A stretch of DNA of 64,000 nucleotides from Macrolepiota albuminosa. Its lineage: Eukaryota; Basidiomycota; Agaricomycetes; Agaricales; Agaricaceae. Shown here piece after piece: positions 18,605-29,782 of the stretch. The notes under the pieces are model-generated. The model was not told the origin of the DNA. It did not search any database and worked only from the letters and a program-made list of their open reading frames with translations. Both the position numbers and the translations under genes were made by a program. How positions within the stretch are numbered: position 1 is the first letter of the stretch; every line of letters starts with the position of its first letter. The stretch lies in NCBI GenBank assembly GCA_027475525.1, contig JAMWFC010000049.1, positions 1,737,297-1,801,296 of the forward strand, read 5' to 3'.

Positions 18605-21600
18605 AGGTGATGTCGAACTGGTATCTCGACATGTAGTCTATCCACCGTCGCTGACGCGGCGACAAGTTCACCTGAGTTTTAAAGAACTCAAGGGCCTTGT
18701 GGTCCGTTATGATGTGGATGGGGTATCCCATCAGCTTGTCCTCCCACTTGAGGAGAGCCTCGAGTATGGCAAGAGTCTCCAACTCGTGCACTGCATAGTT
18801 TTGCTGGGCCATCGTAAACTTCTTCGACATGAACCCTGCTGGACGGCACGTCTGCCAGCTGCTTCCCTGGCCGTACATGGCTCCAACACCTGTCTTGGAC
18901 GCGTCGCAAATGAGCCATATTGGCTCGTCCCGTCTAGGGTCGATTGGTCGAATCACCGGAGTCTTCGTACAGATCCGTTTGACCATCTCGAAGCACCGCT
19001 GGTGCAACGGCCTCCAATTGAACGGTGATCCGTTCTGCGTCATGGCCATAAGTGGCCCAGTATAGGCTGTGACATCGGGCAGGAAGCTCAATATGTAGTT
19101 GACGAGGCCAACGAATCGTTGGATGTCATTGTAGTTTTGGGGCGTGCGCCACTCCCGAATATGATCGAGCTTGTCCTGATCAGGGTGGATACCCCGCTCG
19201 TCTATGACATGCCCTAGGCAGTCTATACTCTGAGCGTAGAGCTCACATTTTTTCCACTTCAAGTACAACTTGTACTTGCGCAGTCGTTCGAATACGACTC
19301 TGAGGTGCTGCTCATGCTCCTCCATGGTATCCGAGTAGATGAATATGTCATCTAAGTAGACGTGCATGAAACGTCCTATTACGTCTCGGAAGATAGAGGT
19401 CATTAGCCTCTGGAAGGTTGCTGGAGCATTGCAGTCTCCAATCTGCATTATATTGCTCGTGAATGTACCCATGATCGACGCAAATACGGTCTTGGGTACG
19501 TCCTCGGTGTGAATGCGCACCTGCTCGTAAGCGTCAGTAAGGTCAATCTTCGAGCAATACTTCGCTCGAGCCACGTCTTCCCGGATCACCTCTTGATCTG
19601 GTAAAGGAGTTACATCCTTTATAGTATTGTCATTGCGCTGACGCGCATCAAGAGCTGTTTGAAGGGTTCCATCCTTCTTCGGGATGCACAATAACGGTGC
19701 AGCTTGAGCGGTGGTGCATGGGGACCACCATTGAGCATTCAAGTAGCGATTAGTCTTATCGCGTAGTTGCTCCTGGAGGGCACGCGGACAGCGCGGCAAG
19801 TGGTACTTATACTGCTTGTTCTCGTCTATGAGATTAATCTCATGATTCACCTCCCGCCACGGCGGGAGCTCCTCCTTGGTCCCATTGACCATGTCAGCAA
19901 ATTCTTCTTGCCATTGCTGACGCAACCGAGGAATATCTTCCTCACAAAGGCTTGTCGCCTTCTGCTTCCCCTTCATGCGTACCGGGGGAAGTACTTCCAC
20001 CGTCTCTGAGGGTGGCCGAGGCGGCGGCGCGTACTGTTCTCGCATTGCGAGCACCCGATTGACACTGTCATCAGGTATATGTAGTCTCAGCGGGGCACCC
20101 GCTACCGCTGCCTTACAAGCTACGAGGCTTCTTCCCTCACGTACAAGCGAGTACGCTACGGATACCTCGTCCAGGGCTGGCTGGCAATACACTGGTTTGA
20201 CGGTCATCCGTCTCTGGTGCGCATTTCGCGCACACGTGGCTGCCACCAGCTCATTCCACTCTTGCGGCATTCAGGGGTCGTATGCCCAGTCGTACTCCGG
20301 TAGGGGAGCTGGTCGCTCCCATAGGGACCGTGTGTCCCCCTCTACTGAGGCTTCCGCCTCTCGAATGCTGTCTTTCAAGTCTTCCAACTTGACTCGTGAG
20401 GACGTAGGTGGACATACGTCCACTGAGTCCTCCCGTCGTCTCGCCTTGCGATGGCGTTTGTCTGGAGGCCTTGCGCCTCGAATCTCGGGAGCGATTATTC
20501 GCTCGTTGCTCCTCTTGGAGGCTTGATACTCCTCCTCGCTCATCATTACCACGTTGTGGTCTGCTCTCAGTCCAGGCATAGCCTGCACTTCCTCCTCCAC
20601 ATCCTCCACGGCCGGCACTCTGCGCCGGCCAAGTCATGGAGAGTCCTTGCGTTTCTCCGTAGTGCGATGACGTCGCAGACGATTATCAGTGTCGTCTGCT
20701 GTTGCTCGTTTGGCTGGGATCACTTTCCCATTCACTAGTACCTGACATTGGTCAAAGTCTAGTATGACTTTGTTACGCCGCATGAATGGCGTTCCCAGTA
20801 TCATGTCGTAGCGATCGAAGTTCGCTACATCCATGTATTCACGGCTACGTGAGCCCGGCGTTTGGACATTCACATTTGTCCCGTACTGCACCATGGCTCG
20901 GCTCCCTACGGTGCCCAGCTGTAACGCCAATGGCGTATCCAACTCCTGCACGGATATTCCGTACACATGGGCGAACTGGGGCGTTATGCCCAATGTGGTA
21001 CTCCCAGAGTCCCATAGGGTCCATGCCTTGTGGCCGTCTACGTCCACATATGAGACCAGGCACTCCTTGTCTGCTCGCTTCAATGTAGGGCGCTGCAAAG
21101 TGCCCTCTGCACGACGAAGGGTCACCTTCTTCATCCGAACTACGTTATTCCGTTTGGGATCATTTGTGGACGGCCAATCCGTCATCGCCGCTAGGCACTC
21201 AGAGTCGCTGTCGCGACTGTAATACTCATTGTCGTAGACGTCGTCATATACGTCGACTGTGACGTACTCCTCCCCCTCCACGACCACACTCTCGGGCTCG
21301 GCGCCCGATGCCTCCTCTGGGGGCTCCTGGTCGTTTGTGGGGTTCTCTGCCTCAGAATCGGCAGATACGTCTCTGTCACTCCCACTCGCGGCTGCAGTAT
21401 GTGCAGCTCGAAGGTGGGCACGGGGTGCATACCCCTTCCTCGGGGGTCCTGGCTTCGCAGGGCAGTTGGTAGCGTAGTGGCCTGGTTGGCCACACGCGAA
21501 ACAAGTCCCCGTCTGACCTGGTGGGTTGGCCGGTTTGAAGTCCGGCCTTGATTTAGGACGTTCTCCGTCCGGCGCCCGCTCTGGGCGTGGGCGGCTCCGC

Positions 21601-23945
21601 CCTCGGTTCGCAACAGGGGTTTTGCGTACAACAAACCGCGTGTTGCGGTCACGATCCAGATCGGTCTTCTTGGCCAGGAAGGTCCCCACATGCTGACCCC
21701 ATGAGGGCGTCCCACCAGGCGGTAGTCGCCTGGATCCCCCTTTGTGTCCACTCCGATGTTCGTAGTGGTTAGCAGTCTTCAGAGACTGCTCATACCGGAT
21801 GGCATATGCCACAAATTCTTCCACATCGTTGACTTCTGGGGACAAGCCGTCCTCACGTATCAAATAGCGGCGCATATCCGCTGGAATGCCATCCAAGAAC
21901 GTTTCGAGCATTGTATACCCGTCCGGGTATACTGCCATGTTCTGGGCATGGTCATTAAGGGTATCATAGAACCCTTGTACTCCCAACTTCTCGGTATACT
22001 TGGCGGACTGGAAGTCCCGCCTTGCATCCTGGAGCGTTGAGGGGTGTACGAATCAATCGTACAGTCCTGTAAGGACTCCTTTAAACGTCCAGTCATATTG
22101 GACACAATTGACGTGCAGTACTGCCCGTCGAAACCAACCCATGGCCTCTCCGGCCAAGAACTCAGGCAGAACGAAAATTTGTTCTCGTTCCATACGGTCA
22201 CCTCCGTATAAGCACATGGCAAGATGGGTGCATACATCCATCGCCCAATCTTCCAGGTCGCTGAACTTGGACGCGCCTGTATAGGCGCGAATGTGCCTAC
22301 TGTCTGCTTTACGCAGCTTCACTCCGTCTGGTAACCGTAAGGTTACGCCCAGGGCATCATCGACTACTCGATGCAGGCGATCGTGCATGGCCTCACGATG
22401 CATTCGGATGGCTTCCCGCTGACCCGGGGATCTAGTCGCCAAGTCAGCGGCATGGGGAAGTGACTTTCCCCGTCCACCTTGCGGGGGACGTCCCGAGCCT
22501 CCTCGACTGTGGGCATAATTGCCCTCGTCTCGAGGAATCGACCTAGGGCCGTCATCCCGGCCGTTACCAGGGACATCACGTCTCGTGGCGCCATCTCGAT
22601 CGAGGAAGTCTCCTCGATCATGATCGTTGCGCCGCCCTGGACCTGGAGAAGCTTGATTCTCCTGACCCTGCGTGATGAATTGACGACGCATCTCGTCAAT
22701 GGGCTTAGTGCCCTCGAATACGATGCCCTGATCGTCTATAAGGGACTGTCCCTTAGTCCTGAGGTCGCCATTGCGCATACGTTGGTACGCGACTCTGTCG
22801 CTCAACGTTTCGGCCATGGGCACGCGCGGCATCACGGATGCCTCGCTTTCCACTTTGAGCACAGTGCTATCGTGCCCATCCGGACCTGACATATCTGTCC
22901 TACGGTCATGGTTATGCATGTGCGGGGGCTCCTCACGCCACCCTTGTCCTGCTGGAGTATAAAAAGTACTCACCGGTCTTACTTTGGGCACTTCTTGCGC
23001 CCGTGCTAGTGCCTCCACTAGCTCGATTCCGACGTCTTGATTGCGTCATGCCGAGCATTCCTCGGACGTGTGGCTCCAGGGGGTCGAGACCCCCGATTGC
23101 CATGTGGCCTTACGCTGCACATACATTTGCAGCTCCATAGTGAGCACTCTCACCATTAAATCAGTATATTTCGTACTGAATACATTGGGCACTTCGTGCC
23201 CTTGTCGCCTAAGTGCTACTATATGGGCTGACGTGTAGCGCTCGAGTCGCGCTTGGGTGGTGTATTTCATCACCTCTGGGTGCAAGTCCCAGAACACCCG
23301 CAAGCGCACGGTGTACGCGGTTTTCAGCCGCTGTTCCTCTGCTCCGACGTCGTCGTCACTTGACGACTCCATCACCTCCTCTGGAAGCTCTACAACCTCC
23401 TGAGCTTCCTCCACTGCTGGTGTGCGTGGAAATCAATCTTCCGCGCGGTATCCTTCAGGCCTTGCAGCCTCCTCCGGTACCTCTTCTAAGCGGGCTTCCG
23501 CTACTTTAGAAGGCATTGGACCCGCTGTGGACCGCCTGGTCCCACTGCTCCAGTTCGCAGGGAGGGTTCTCCCAGTCCGTACTGACGACTCAGCGTCTCC
23601 TGGGGCGCCATAGGCGCCGGTTAACTGTCGGCCGTCCTGCGGGGGTCCTTTGGAAGCCAATCGGCTAGACCGTCGCGGTCCTCCTGGCAACTGCGTAACT
23701 GGGGGCGTTAATCCCCCGGGCATCTTGTCTTGGAGGCGTTGCGGGCCGTCCTGCTGTGAGCTTTCAGCTCTCCGGGCCTCGCTCTCATTCCCGGCCAGGT
23801 CGGCACTCTGACCTTGGTCTTGAGCCTTGGGTCTTACCTGACCCGCATTGGACGCTGACGCGTCCTGGGTGTCTGCTGGGTCTCCCCGTAGGTCGTGGGC
23901 ATTTCGCCCGCCGTCAGTGGGCGCTGCAGGTATGGGATTACTCAT
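18531..23945 (-). pseudogene. Gag-protease-RT-RNase H polyprotein of element C
   Basis: The likely start is ATG at 23945-23943 (MSNPIPAAPTDGG). A single frame continues for about 1800 codons. Gag core: FSDLEDWAMDVCTHLAMCLY, LGVQGFYDTLNDHAQNMAVY. A CCHC knuckle, CFACGQPGHYATNC, lies near 21510-21470. Retropepsin-like LWDSGSTTLGI is at about 21010. RT has DLTDAYEQVRIH and YLDDIFIYSD (about 19360), and RNase H has ICDASKTGVGAMYGQ. Five in-frame stops (23433, 23046, 22053, 20634, 20271) are all TGA. Apart from these the frame is open, so Gag and Pol were originally one polyprotein. The aligned element B codon at 22053 is Trp (TGG). Confidence 0.9.
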
Positions 23946-24076
23946 CGATCCCCTGTTTGAAATTTGCACGGTGTGGCTGTGCAAGAAGCTCAAGAAGCTG
24001 ATAGAGTTCTGTCAACGAACTCAACGACTGACGTCGGATGCTAGGCAATAGATCCTAGCTGGCGGATTCAAAAAAA

Positions 24077-24309
24077 TGTAACGAAGTTACGAATTTGAGA
24101 GAGCTTAGTGTGCACACAACACTGAATCAGACCAGACCGGTCTATTGACAATGTAGTTTACAACAAAATAAGCTGCTTTGTAAGCAGCTGAGTAACTAAT
24201 TATATACGAATGTAAATAAATATTATATTATAATAAATATAATATAATATGTACTAATATACAGTAAGTAAAGCTATGTGGCCAACGCCACATAGCGGAC
24301 TACGCTACA
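24077..24309 (-). repeat. 5' LTR of element C (233 bp)
   Basis: This is a direct repeat of 13177-13409 with one difference, a CpG here that is TpG in the other copy. The same two hairpins are present (first at 24171-24189). Internal sequence follows on the minus strand at 24076; I could not match it to a tRNA primer-binding site. Confidence 0.95.
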
Positions 24310-24314
24310 GTCAT

Positions 24315-25000
24315 CAACCTCTGAAACGTTGCAGGAGCATTACAATCTCCTATCTGCATAATGTTGCTCACATATGTTCCCGTGATCGACGAGAACACTG
24401 TCTTCGGAATATCAGCTAAGCGAATTCTCACTTGCTCATAAGCGTCCGTCATCACAAATGAGAGACTCTCTCATTGCGTCAGGTATCCCACGCAGGAAGG
24501 TATCAATCATTACCCAGTTGTCTGGGTAAATAGACATATTCTGTGCGTGGTCTATCAAGGTGTCATAGAAACCTTGAACACCTAATCGTTCGGTGTAGGA
24601 GGTTGCAATGAACGCCTCCCGAGCATCCTGCATGGTGGATGCACTCACGAACCAGTTATACAATTCAAGGATTACATCCTTGAACGTCCATTGCTGTCGT
24701 GCACGATTGTCGTGCAAGACATGATGACGGAACCAGGCTTTGGCTGGTCCATCCAGGAACTCTGGGAAAACGAACACACGTTCTCGATCCAGACGATCCC
24801 CCCCATACTGGCATGCTGCCAGATGGTTGCACACATCCATTGTCCAATTTTCCAAGTCGCTAAACTTGGACTCCCCTCTGTACGGTTGGATGTGTTTCGA
24901 CTCCGCCTTACACGGTTTGATACCTTTGGGCAGGTGCAATGCTACGCCTACCGCATCATCGATTATACTACTGAGGCGCTGGTGCATATTCTTACTGTCC
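24315..25000 (-). pseudogene. Gag fused to RT remnant of element B
   Basis: Gag residues align with element C: GVALHLPKGIKPCKAESKHI, FSDLENWTMDVCNHLAACQY, LGVQGFYDTLIDHAQNMSIY. They stop at ESLICDDG near 24450 and join directly to RT sequence (DAYEQVRIRLADIPKTVFS, DCNAPATFQRLM) that ends at the GTCAT duplication beside element C. The zinc knuckle, protease and RT fingers are deleted. The first ~30 codons of the open frame above about 25000 do not match Gag and belong to the flank. Confidence 0.8.
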
Positions 25001-25195
25001 AAGCAAACCTTCGAAAGTGTTGATGATGATGATATTCCTGAGGAAGACCATTTGGATGTTGCAAGGAGCACAAATGAAATCTTGTTCAATGATTTCCTAT
25101 CGCAGACTATTGATAGTGAGGTGGTAGATCCAGATACTGTAGCTTCAGATGTGGATATAGCACTAATATGGGAGCTTCCAGATGTCAGTGTATGA
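25001..25195 (+). other. Unassigned acidic ORF remnant
   Basis: An open + frame encodes DDDDIPEEDHLDV and FNDFLSQTIDSEVVDPDTVA and ends at 25195. It starts where element B homology ends. I do not recognise it; it could be the end of a DNA-transposase gene or a chance ORF. Confidence 0.25.
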
Positions 25196-25199
25196 GTAC

Positions 25200-27400
25200 A
25201 CCCTTCTCAAGGTTCCCTACTTTTCTCCTCCCTCCCCTCCTCCAACAACAACTCGAGGCTGCTGCCCCCCGTTCTCTCTATTTCTCATGCCTGACGCCAA
25301 TGGACGTCCAAGAAAGGGCCCTGCAGACCAACACAGGCTGATCAATGCATGCAGCCAATGGATATTTATGCAGACTAACACGGGCCCATACAAACCTCCC
25401 CAGGCTCACACTGATTTGCATGGGCCACCAGCAGACATTTTGACAGGCCCACACAGGCCTCTGGGGCTGGCTGAACTAAAAAAAAAAAATGCATCTTGTC
25501 CTTCGCATTCTGTGGGGAGGAATTGAATCCCTGGCCTTGGGGAGGCCTTCAGCAATGGGACACATTGACAATTTATCTGTTACACCCCAGGTCCATTACT
25601 AGCGGATAGATTCAAATGTTGGATAACACAATGAGCGGTAGCTATCTGATATCTCAGGAGGTCCCCGTATGGATAAAAAGAGGTGGAAGGGGGGTGCCAC
25701 ATCTCCCAAAAGAGTTTTTATGCGTTGAAAGGGATGTTTGTGTCAATGGCCATCAGCTGGCCATCATCTGGGATCTGTCGGCATCCATTGCTACCTGTCA
25801 GGACCTACTGGTATCCGTTGAGCATCCGTTGGAACCTGTCATAAATCCATCAATATCTGCCAGCATCTGTTGGTATCTATCAGGATGTGCTGGCATGCCT
25901 CAGCATTGTCCAGCATTGTCCAGCATCAGAGGAGGGGAGGTGCATAGGTGTCCACCACATGAGGGGGGGTGTTTGGGGGAGTGTGGAGAGTGGGGAAGAG
26001 TGATGGAACAGTGCAGGAAGTAGAGAAAGAGGGGGAATGGGAAAGAGGGAAAGGGAGTGCATAGATGTCCATCACATGGGGTGGTGTCTGGAGATGCATG
26101 GGGAGTGGCGGAAGAGGGATGGGTGGAGAAAAAGAGGGGGAAGAGGGGAAGGAGAGGGGAGTGGGCATCCGCTGGCATTTCAGCAGACCATAGCGGATGT
26201 CAGCACACAATAACAGAAGTCAGCAGATGGCTGACATTTAATAGATCAAATGAACTTATTATAAAAAGTCCATGTGGATCAATAGATTATTTATCTATTG
26301 ATGTCTTCTCCTGTGCGTTAGCTGCGGGGTCGACTCTCCTCTAGTGTATACGTCTAATAGTATGTGGTTCTTTTTACTAGCTGTGCAGCATTCTGACTTG
26401 TTGGTGTAGTAAGCTCATGTAGTTCACTAGAATATTTATTAGTTGATTCTCTACAATATGCACAGCAGCAAGCTTGACTCCCCACCATGCATTATAATAT
26501 ACAAGGCTGTACTACTCTGTAATAAGGCTCTGTTGTTCAGTGGAATATATGTCAATTGAAATTACATGTCATGCACAAGAGGCAGAGTTCAAACCCCCCT
26601 AGTGCACATAATAAACCTTACTTGAAAAGTTTAACATAGAGAAGCTTGCTCTTGTATTCAAAGCAGTGAATGTGACGAGTGATGATGCATTCACAGCAAG
26701 TCCAATTCATCATCTGTTGTCATATTCACTGATTTGAATACTGGTGTTAGCTCCTCCATACCAAACTTTTTGAATAATCTTTTGAGTTTTGAACAGATGA
26801 AATGAATGACACTAGCAGATGTTAGCAGACAGTAGTAGACAGCAGGAGACATCAGATTGACAGAGGGCAGCAGAGGTCTGCTGGAGTCCAGCAGACCTGT
26901 GTCCCATATATGGATGGATCAAATACTTAATTCACAATACTAGACTGATATTTATTTACACAATAGCAGAATACAGTAAGGCCATGTAGTCTAGTGGAAC
27001 CTTCTGCATTGGTCTTCATTGTAGTTTGTACTAGCTGGATTTGACTCCCATTTAATACAGTAACATTAAAATGTCTGCATTTTTGACCTGCTTAATTAAT
27101 TGTTATTTACTAAGTACGCAATAGATCAAACTTTTTTGTTAATTTAAACAGAAAATTGACAGAGGGCAGAAGAGGTCCGCTGGAGTCCAGCAGACTTGTG
27201 TCTCATACATGGTCAGATCAAAGATCATGTTTGTATTTTTGACCTGCTTAAGTAATTGTTATTTACTACACAGTGAGACAAATAAAGTAAGGTTTGTCAA
27301 GCAATAAATCAAACTTCTTTTGTAATTTAAACAAGGTCACATGATATCTATTTTGAGACCTTGCTTCATGTAAAGTTCTCATCCATTCTTCCTCTCTAAT
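25200..27400. repeat. Repeat-rich non-coding region with degenerate and tandem repeats
   Basis: No gene is seen. From about 25770 to 25930 a degenerate 10-15-bp word of the form CATCTGTTGG / CAGCATCTG recurs many times. At 25940 and 26057 a segment beginning GTGCATAGRTGTCCAYCACA is repeated with a period of about 117 bp. A GACAGAGGGCAGMAGAGGTC motif recurs at about 26868 and 27160. TTTTTGACCTGCTTAA plus the AT-rich sequence after it is duplicated at about 27080 and 27236. This is typical of old non-autonomous repeats. Confidence 0.65.
26525..26605 (+). mobile_element. tRNA-like SINE module
   Basis: TTGTTCAGTGG resembles a Pol III A box and AGTTCAAACCC a B box, about 55 nt apart. Related modules occur at about 26410-26500 (TAGTTCACTAG ... 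GCTTGACTCCCC) and 26985-27055 (TAGTCTAGTGG ... GATTTGACTCCC). Several degenerate copies in a row suggest tRNA-derived SINEs. Boundaries and tails are not defined. Confidence 0.35.
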
Positions 27401-27412
27401 TCTTCATCCACC

Positions 27413-28773
27413 ATGTCTAATGCTGAGCTCCACCAACGAGTTATTAATACTGATGTTCAGGTCTTGTACTTCGCTCTCAGGGGAGACCTCACTAAACTCA
27501 AAGGACAGTTGAAGAAGCTGGTAAGATGAAAGCACTCCTACCTAAGAGATATGCATTAACAGTTGTCCTGTAGACTGACTTGTGGATGATGGTCAACTAG
27601 GTAAAGGATAACAAGAAACTCCTCCTTGATGCTAGGAAGAGTTTCATCAATGAAGCCATTCCAATCCTAAAGAGCAAGCTTTCTGACAAGGAGATGACTA
27701 ACAAGAGAGAAGGATACCAAAGAGGGAAATTACCAGGAGGATGTTGTTGGGCAGGTATCTGAGGACAGCACCTCGTTGTGAGGGTCAGCACATTAACCCT
27801 CCATGTCAATATTGTGCAAGTAAGCGACTACAGTGTCAGCACCAAGAGTAGCACAGCATGCAATTCTTGTCAGCTCATTTGCAAGCAAACCTGCAGTCTG
27901 ATGATTGTCAAGAAGACTATCAAGTCTAAGAAGAAGGAAAAGGGGGAAAAACTAGTGACAAAAAAGTCAGTGATCATGGTTGAGAGTGATGATGGTATGA
28001 TCTTTTCTTTATGCTCAAATAGCTAACCAATAGTTAGTAGATGACTCAGCCAGTCTGGTCACAGGACTATCCAAACCGTCTGTCTGTCCATCAAAGTCAT
28101 TGACCTTGAACCACCCAATGGATTCTCTTCTGGTCACGGGCAAGGGCAAGGAGCAGGCAATGGAGGCTGACAATAGTAAGGCCATTGTGGCTGGTGTGAT
28201 GGCAAGAGTAGAGAGCTGTTTGGACATGATGGAGAATGGATTTCAGGAAGCTCTGTGGAATGTTGGGGTGCAGATGTGGGAGGGATTTGCCATGGCTGAG
28301 AAAAGCTGGTTCCCACATCTTGAAGACTCCTTCCATTGCTACCAGACTCAGGTGGACATACTTGGTAACCGCATAGATAACCTCCAGGCCAATGCATCTC
28401 TCACAGGTAACATGCTTGCCAGCCACAACAGATGGAGATGGAGATCTGCAACATTTGAGGTATGGTCGACACTTTGCAGAATTAACTACACATCTCCATC
28501 CATTCCTCCAGTCTGTCTGCTCAGAATGTTGTGACGGTGCCTCCAACAGGCCACAGTAGACTTGAACCCATTATAGAAGAGGAAGAAGGACCTGCTGACA
28601 AATCCTCTGCCACACCTGATGTTTCTGTTTCCACTGCTGACATATCCGTTTTTGCTGGTGACACCTCTGCCCCCAATCCTGATCCTACTGATTTATCCGC
28701 TCTCATCATTGCTCCATCCCCAAGTCAACAAGCATCAGCCTCACCTCCCAAATCACCCTCCTCCCCCAGCTAA
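27413..28773 (+). CDS. Hypothetical spliced gene (five exons proposed), unknown function
   Basis: The proposed start is ATG at 27413 (MSNAELHQRVINTDVQVLYF). Exon 1 ends at 27520 before GTAAGA; exon 2 starts at 27601 after CAACTAG and reads VKDNKKLLLDARKSFINEA in phase. A Lys-rich exon (KKTIKSKKKEKGEKLVTKK) ends at 27994 before GTATGA. Acceptor TTAG at 28037 restores phase into DDSASLVTGLSKPS. That exon encodes a conserved-looking helical block (ARVESCLDMMENGFQEALWN, DSFHCYQTQVDILGNRIDNL) and ends at 28459 before GTATGG. The last exon starts at 28525 after CTCAG and is Ser/Pro/Asp-rich to the stop at 28773. Introns 1, 3 and 4 keep phase, which argues for a real gene; the exon 2-3 junction is not resolved. 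It may be a lineage-specific or transposon-derived protein. Confidence 0.45.
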
Positions 28774-29079
28774 CTTCTGTCCCTCTGCCAGTCCCTGCCA
28801 AGAATCCTCCTTCTGGCCTCTGGAGATGGGCTCACAGCACCTCTCATAGTTGGCTGCTGATTCAATGCACCCAATCATCTAGTCGGCTTACTGAGAGGTG
28901 CAAAGCAATGGAAGACCAATGAGATGGATGCTTTTTACTGTGGAGGAATTTTTACCGAAGGACAATTTTTTACTGTGGACGATATTTTTTTTATGTGCCA
29001 TAGACAATGCTACTTTTTTGTAAGACTATATAAAACTAGTTTACAAAAATGTAATATAACTTTGCTCTCCTCTCTCAAA

Positions 29080-29607
29080 TCAATGACGGTGGACTGGTTG
29101 ACTAACTTTAATGTGGCTGCTACTCCTTTTTACTGGTGTAGACATATCAATGTATCGAGCTGCATCCTCTTGTAACATTTGTGCTTGAGACTTTTGTAGT
29201 CGCTTTGAATTTTTTGGCAACTGGGTAGGCCATGCCTTGCCTGCTGCATCACCATCACATTCGTCTAGAGCAGATTCATCCTGAGTGGAAGCTCCAGATT
29301 TGTTGTGAGCAGCGGATATGTTGTAGTGCTGAGCTGTGCCCTGCTGTGGAGTATGTGGTGAGCCTGGGACGGGAGGCAGTGCTGTGTATGGTGGGGCAGG
29401 TGACAGGGCAAGTGAAGCCCTTAATTGCCCCTCCAAGTTGGCTGTGCATGTGGCGGTTGTAGCGGATCTGCTGTCAGTGGGTTTGTTGTTAGCAGATAGT
29501 CTACTCGCACATTTAGGGGTCTCTCTTGGGATGGCACTTCTGTCATCATCGACTACCACTAATTGTGTTAGCATCTGTTTCCTATTTTTCCCTCCCTTTT
29601 TCTGCAT
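29080..29607 (-). CDS. Orphan ORF, low-complexity protein
   Basis: 175 codons starting MQKKGGKNRKQML, rich in Ala, Ser, Thr and Pro, with a basic N-terminus and a Gln/Lys-rich C-terminal segment (KNSKRLQKSQAQMLQEDAAR). I recognise no domain. It lies in repeat-rich DNA between the spliced gene and the C2H2 gene, so it may be an exon of a longer gene or transposon-derived. Confidence 0.3.
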   Translation of the reverse strand: MQKKGGKNRKQMLTQLVVVDDDRSAIPRETPKCASRLSANNKPTDSRSATTATCTANLEGQLRASLALSPAPPYTALPPVPGSPHTPQQGTAQHYNISAAHNKSGASTQDESALDECDGDAAGKAWPTQLPKNSKRLQKSQAQMLQEDAARYIDMSTPVKRSSSHIKVSQPVHRH

Positions 29608-29720
29608 ACTAATTTACAACAGGGTGGGTGTGGTGGGTAGATAAGAATATACTTGTTGTTCCCAACCTGCATTCGGGTCATCTAAGATGATCCTGCCTTC
29701 TGAACGGATGCATGCTTACC

Positions 29721-29782
29721 TAGAGAGTGGTCGTCGAAGTGAGACTCCCTTGGGGATATATCTCACTTGCGCCCACTCTCTA
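29721..29782. repeat. 62-nt nested hairpin
   Basis: Outer arms TAGAGAGTGG / CCACTCTCTA (10 bp) enclose inner arms AAGTGAGA / TCTCACTT (8 bp). It lies between two genes. It could be a MITE end or a folded transcript terminus. Confidence 0.5.

Larger units (their letters stand above)
13177..24309 (-). mobile_element. Element C, full-length 11.1-kb Ty3 chromovirus with ORF3
   Basis: Two 233-bp LTRs (13177-13409, 24077-24309) differ at one base. The flanking GTCAT (13172-13176 and 24310-24314) is a 5-bp target duplication inside the RT remnant of element B. Order on the minus strand: 5' LTR, Gag, zinc knuckle, protease, RT, RNase H, integrase, chromodomain, ORF3, polypurine tract (ATTGGGGGGTG), 3' LTR. 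Near-identical LTRs suggest a recent insertion. Despite this the ORFs carry seven in-frame TGA codons and at least one frameshift, so this copy is not autonomous. Confidence 0.95.
8323..25000 (-). mobile_element. Element B (Ty3 chromovirus with ORF3), internally deleted, interrupted by element C
   Basis: This minus-strand element is preserved as gag (24440-25000), an RT stub, integrase with chromodomain (11767-13130), ORF3 (8686-11535) and a 3' LTR (8323-8495). Two internal deletions are visible: gag is fused directly to RT at about 24450, and RT is fused to the integrase zinc-binding region at about 13145. Element C sits in the RT remnant between GTCAT target duplications. The 5' LTR is missing, since B ends at about 25000 within gag. 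Its relative C is colinear but much diverged; A is close. Confidence 0.85.

Noticed and set aside
25490..25520. A GGGATTCAATTCC-like B box on the minus strand near 25520.
   Set aside because: No matching A box or acceptor stem could be placed, so it is not called as a separate tRNA or SINE.
25770..25925. Repeated CATCTGTTGG-like words considered as a CRISPR-like array.
   Set aside because: Units are degenerate, irregularly spaced and lack unique spacers, and the context is eukaryotic.
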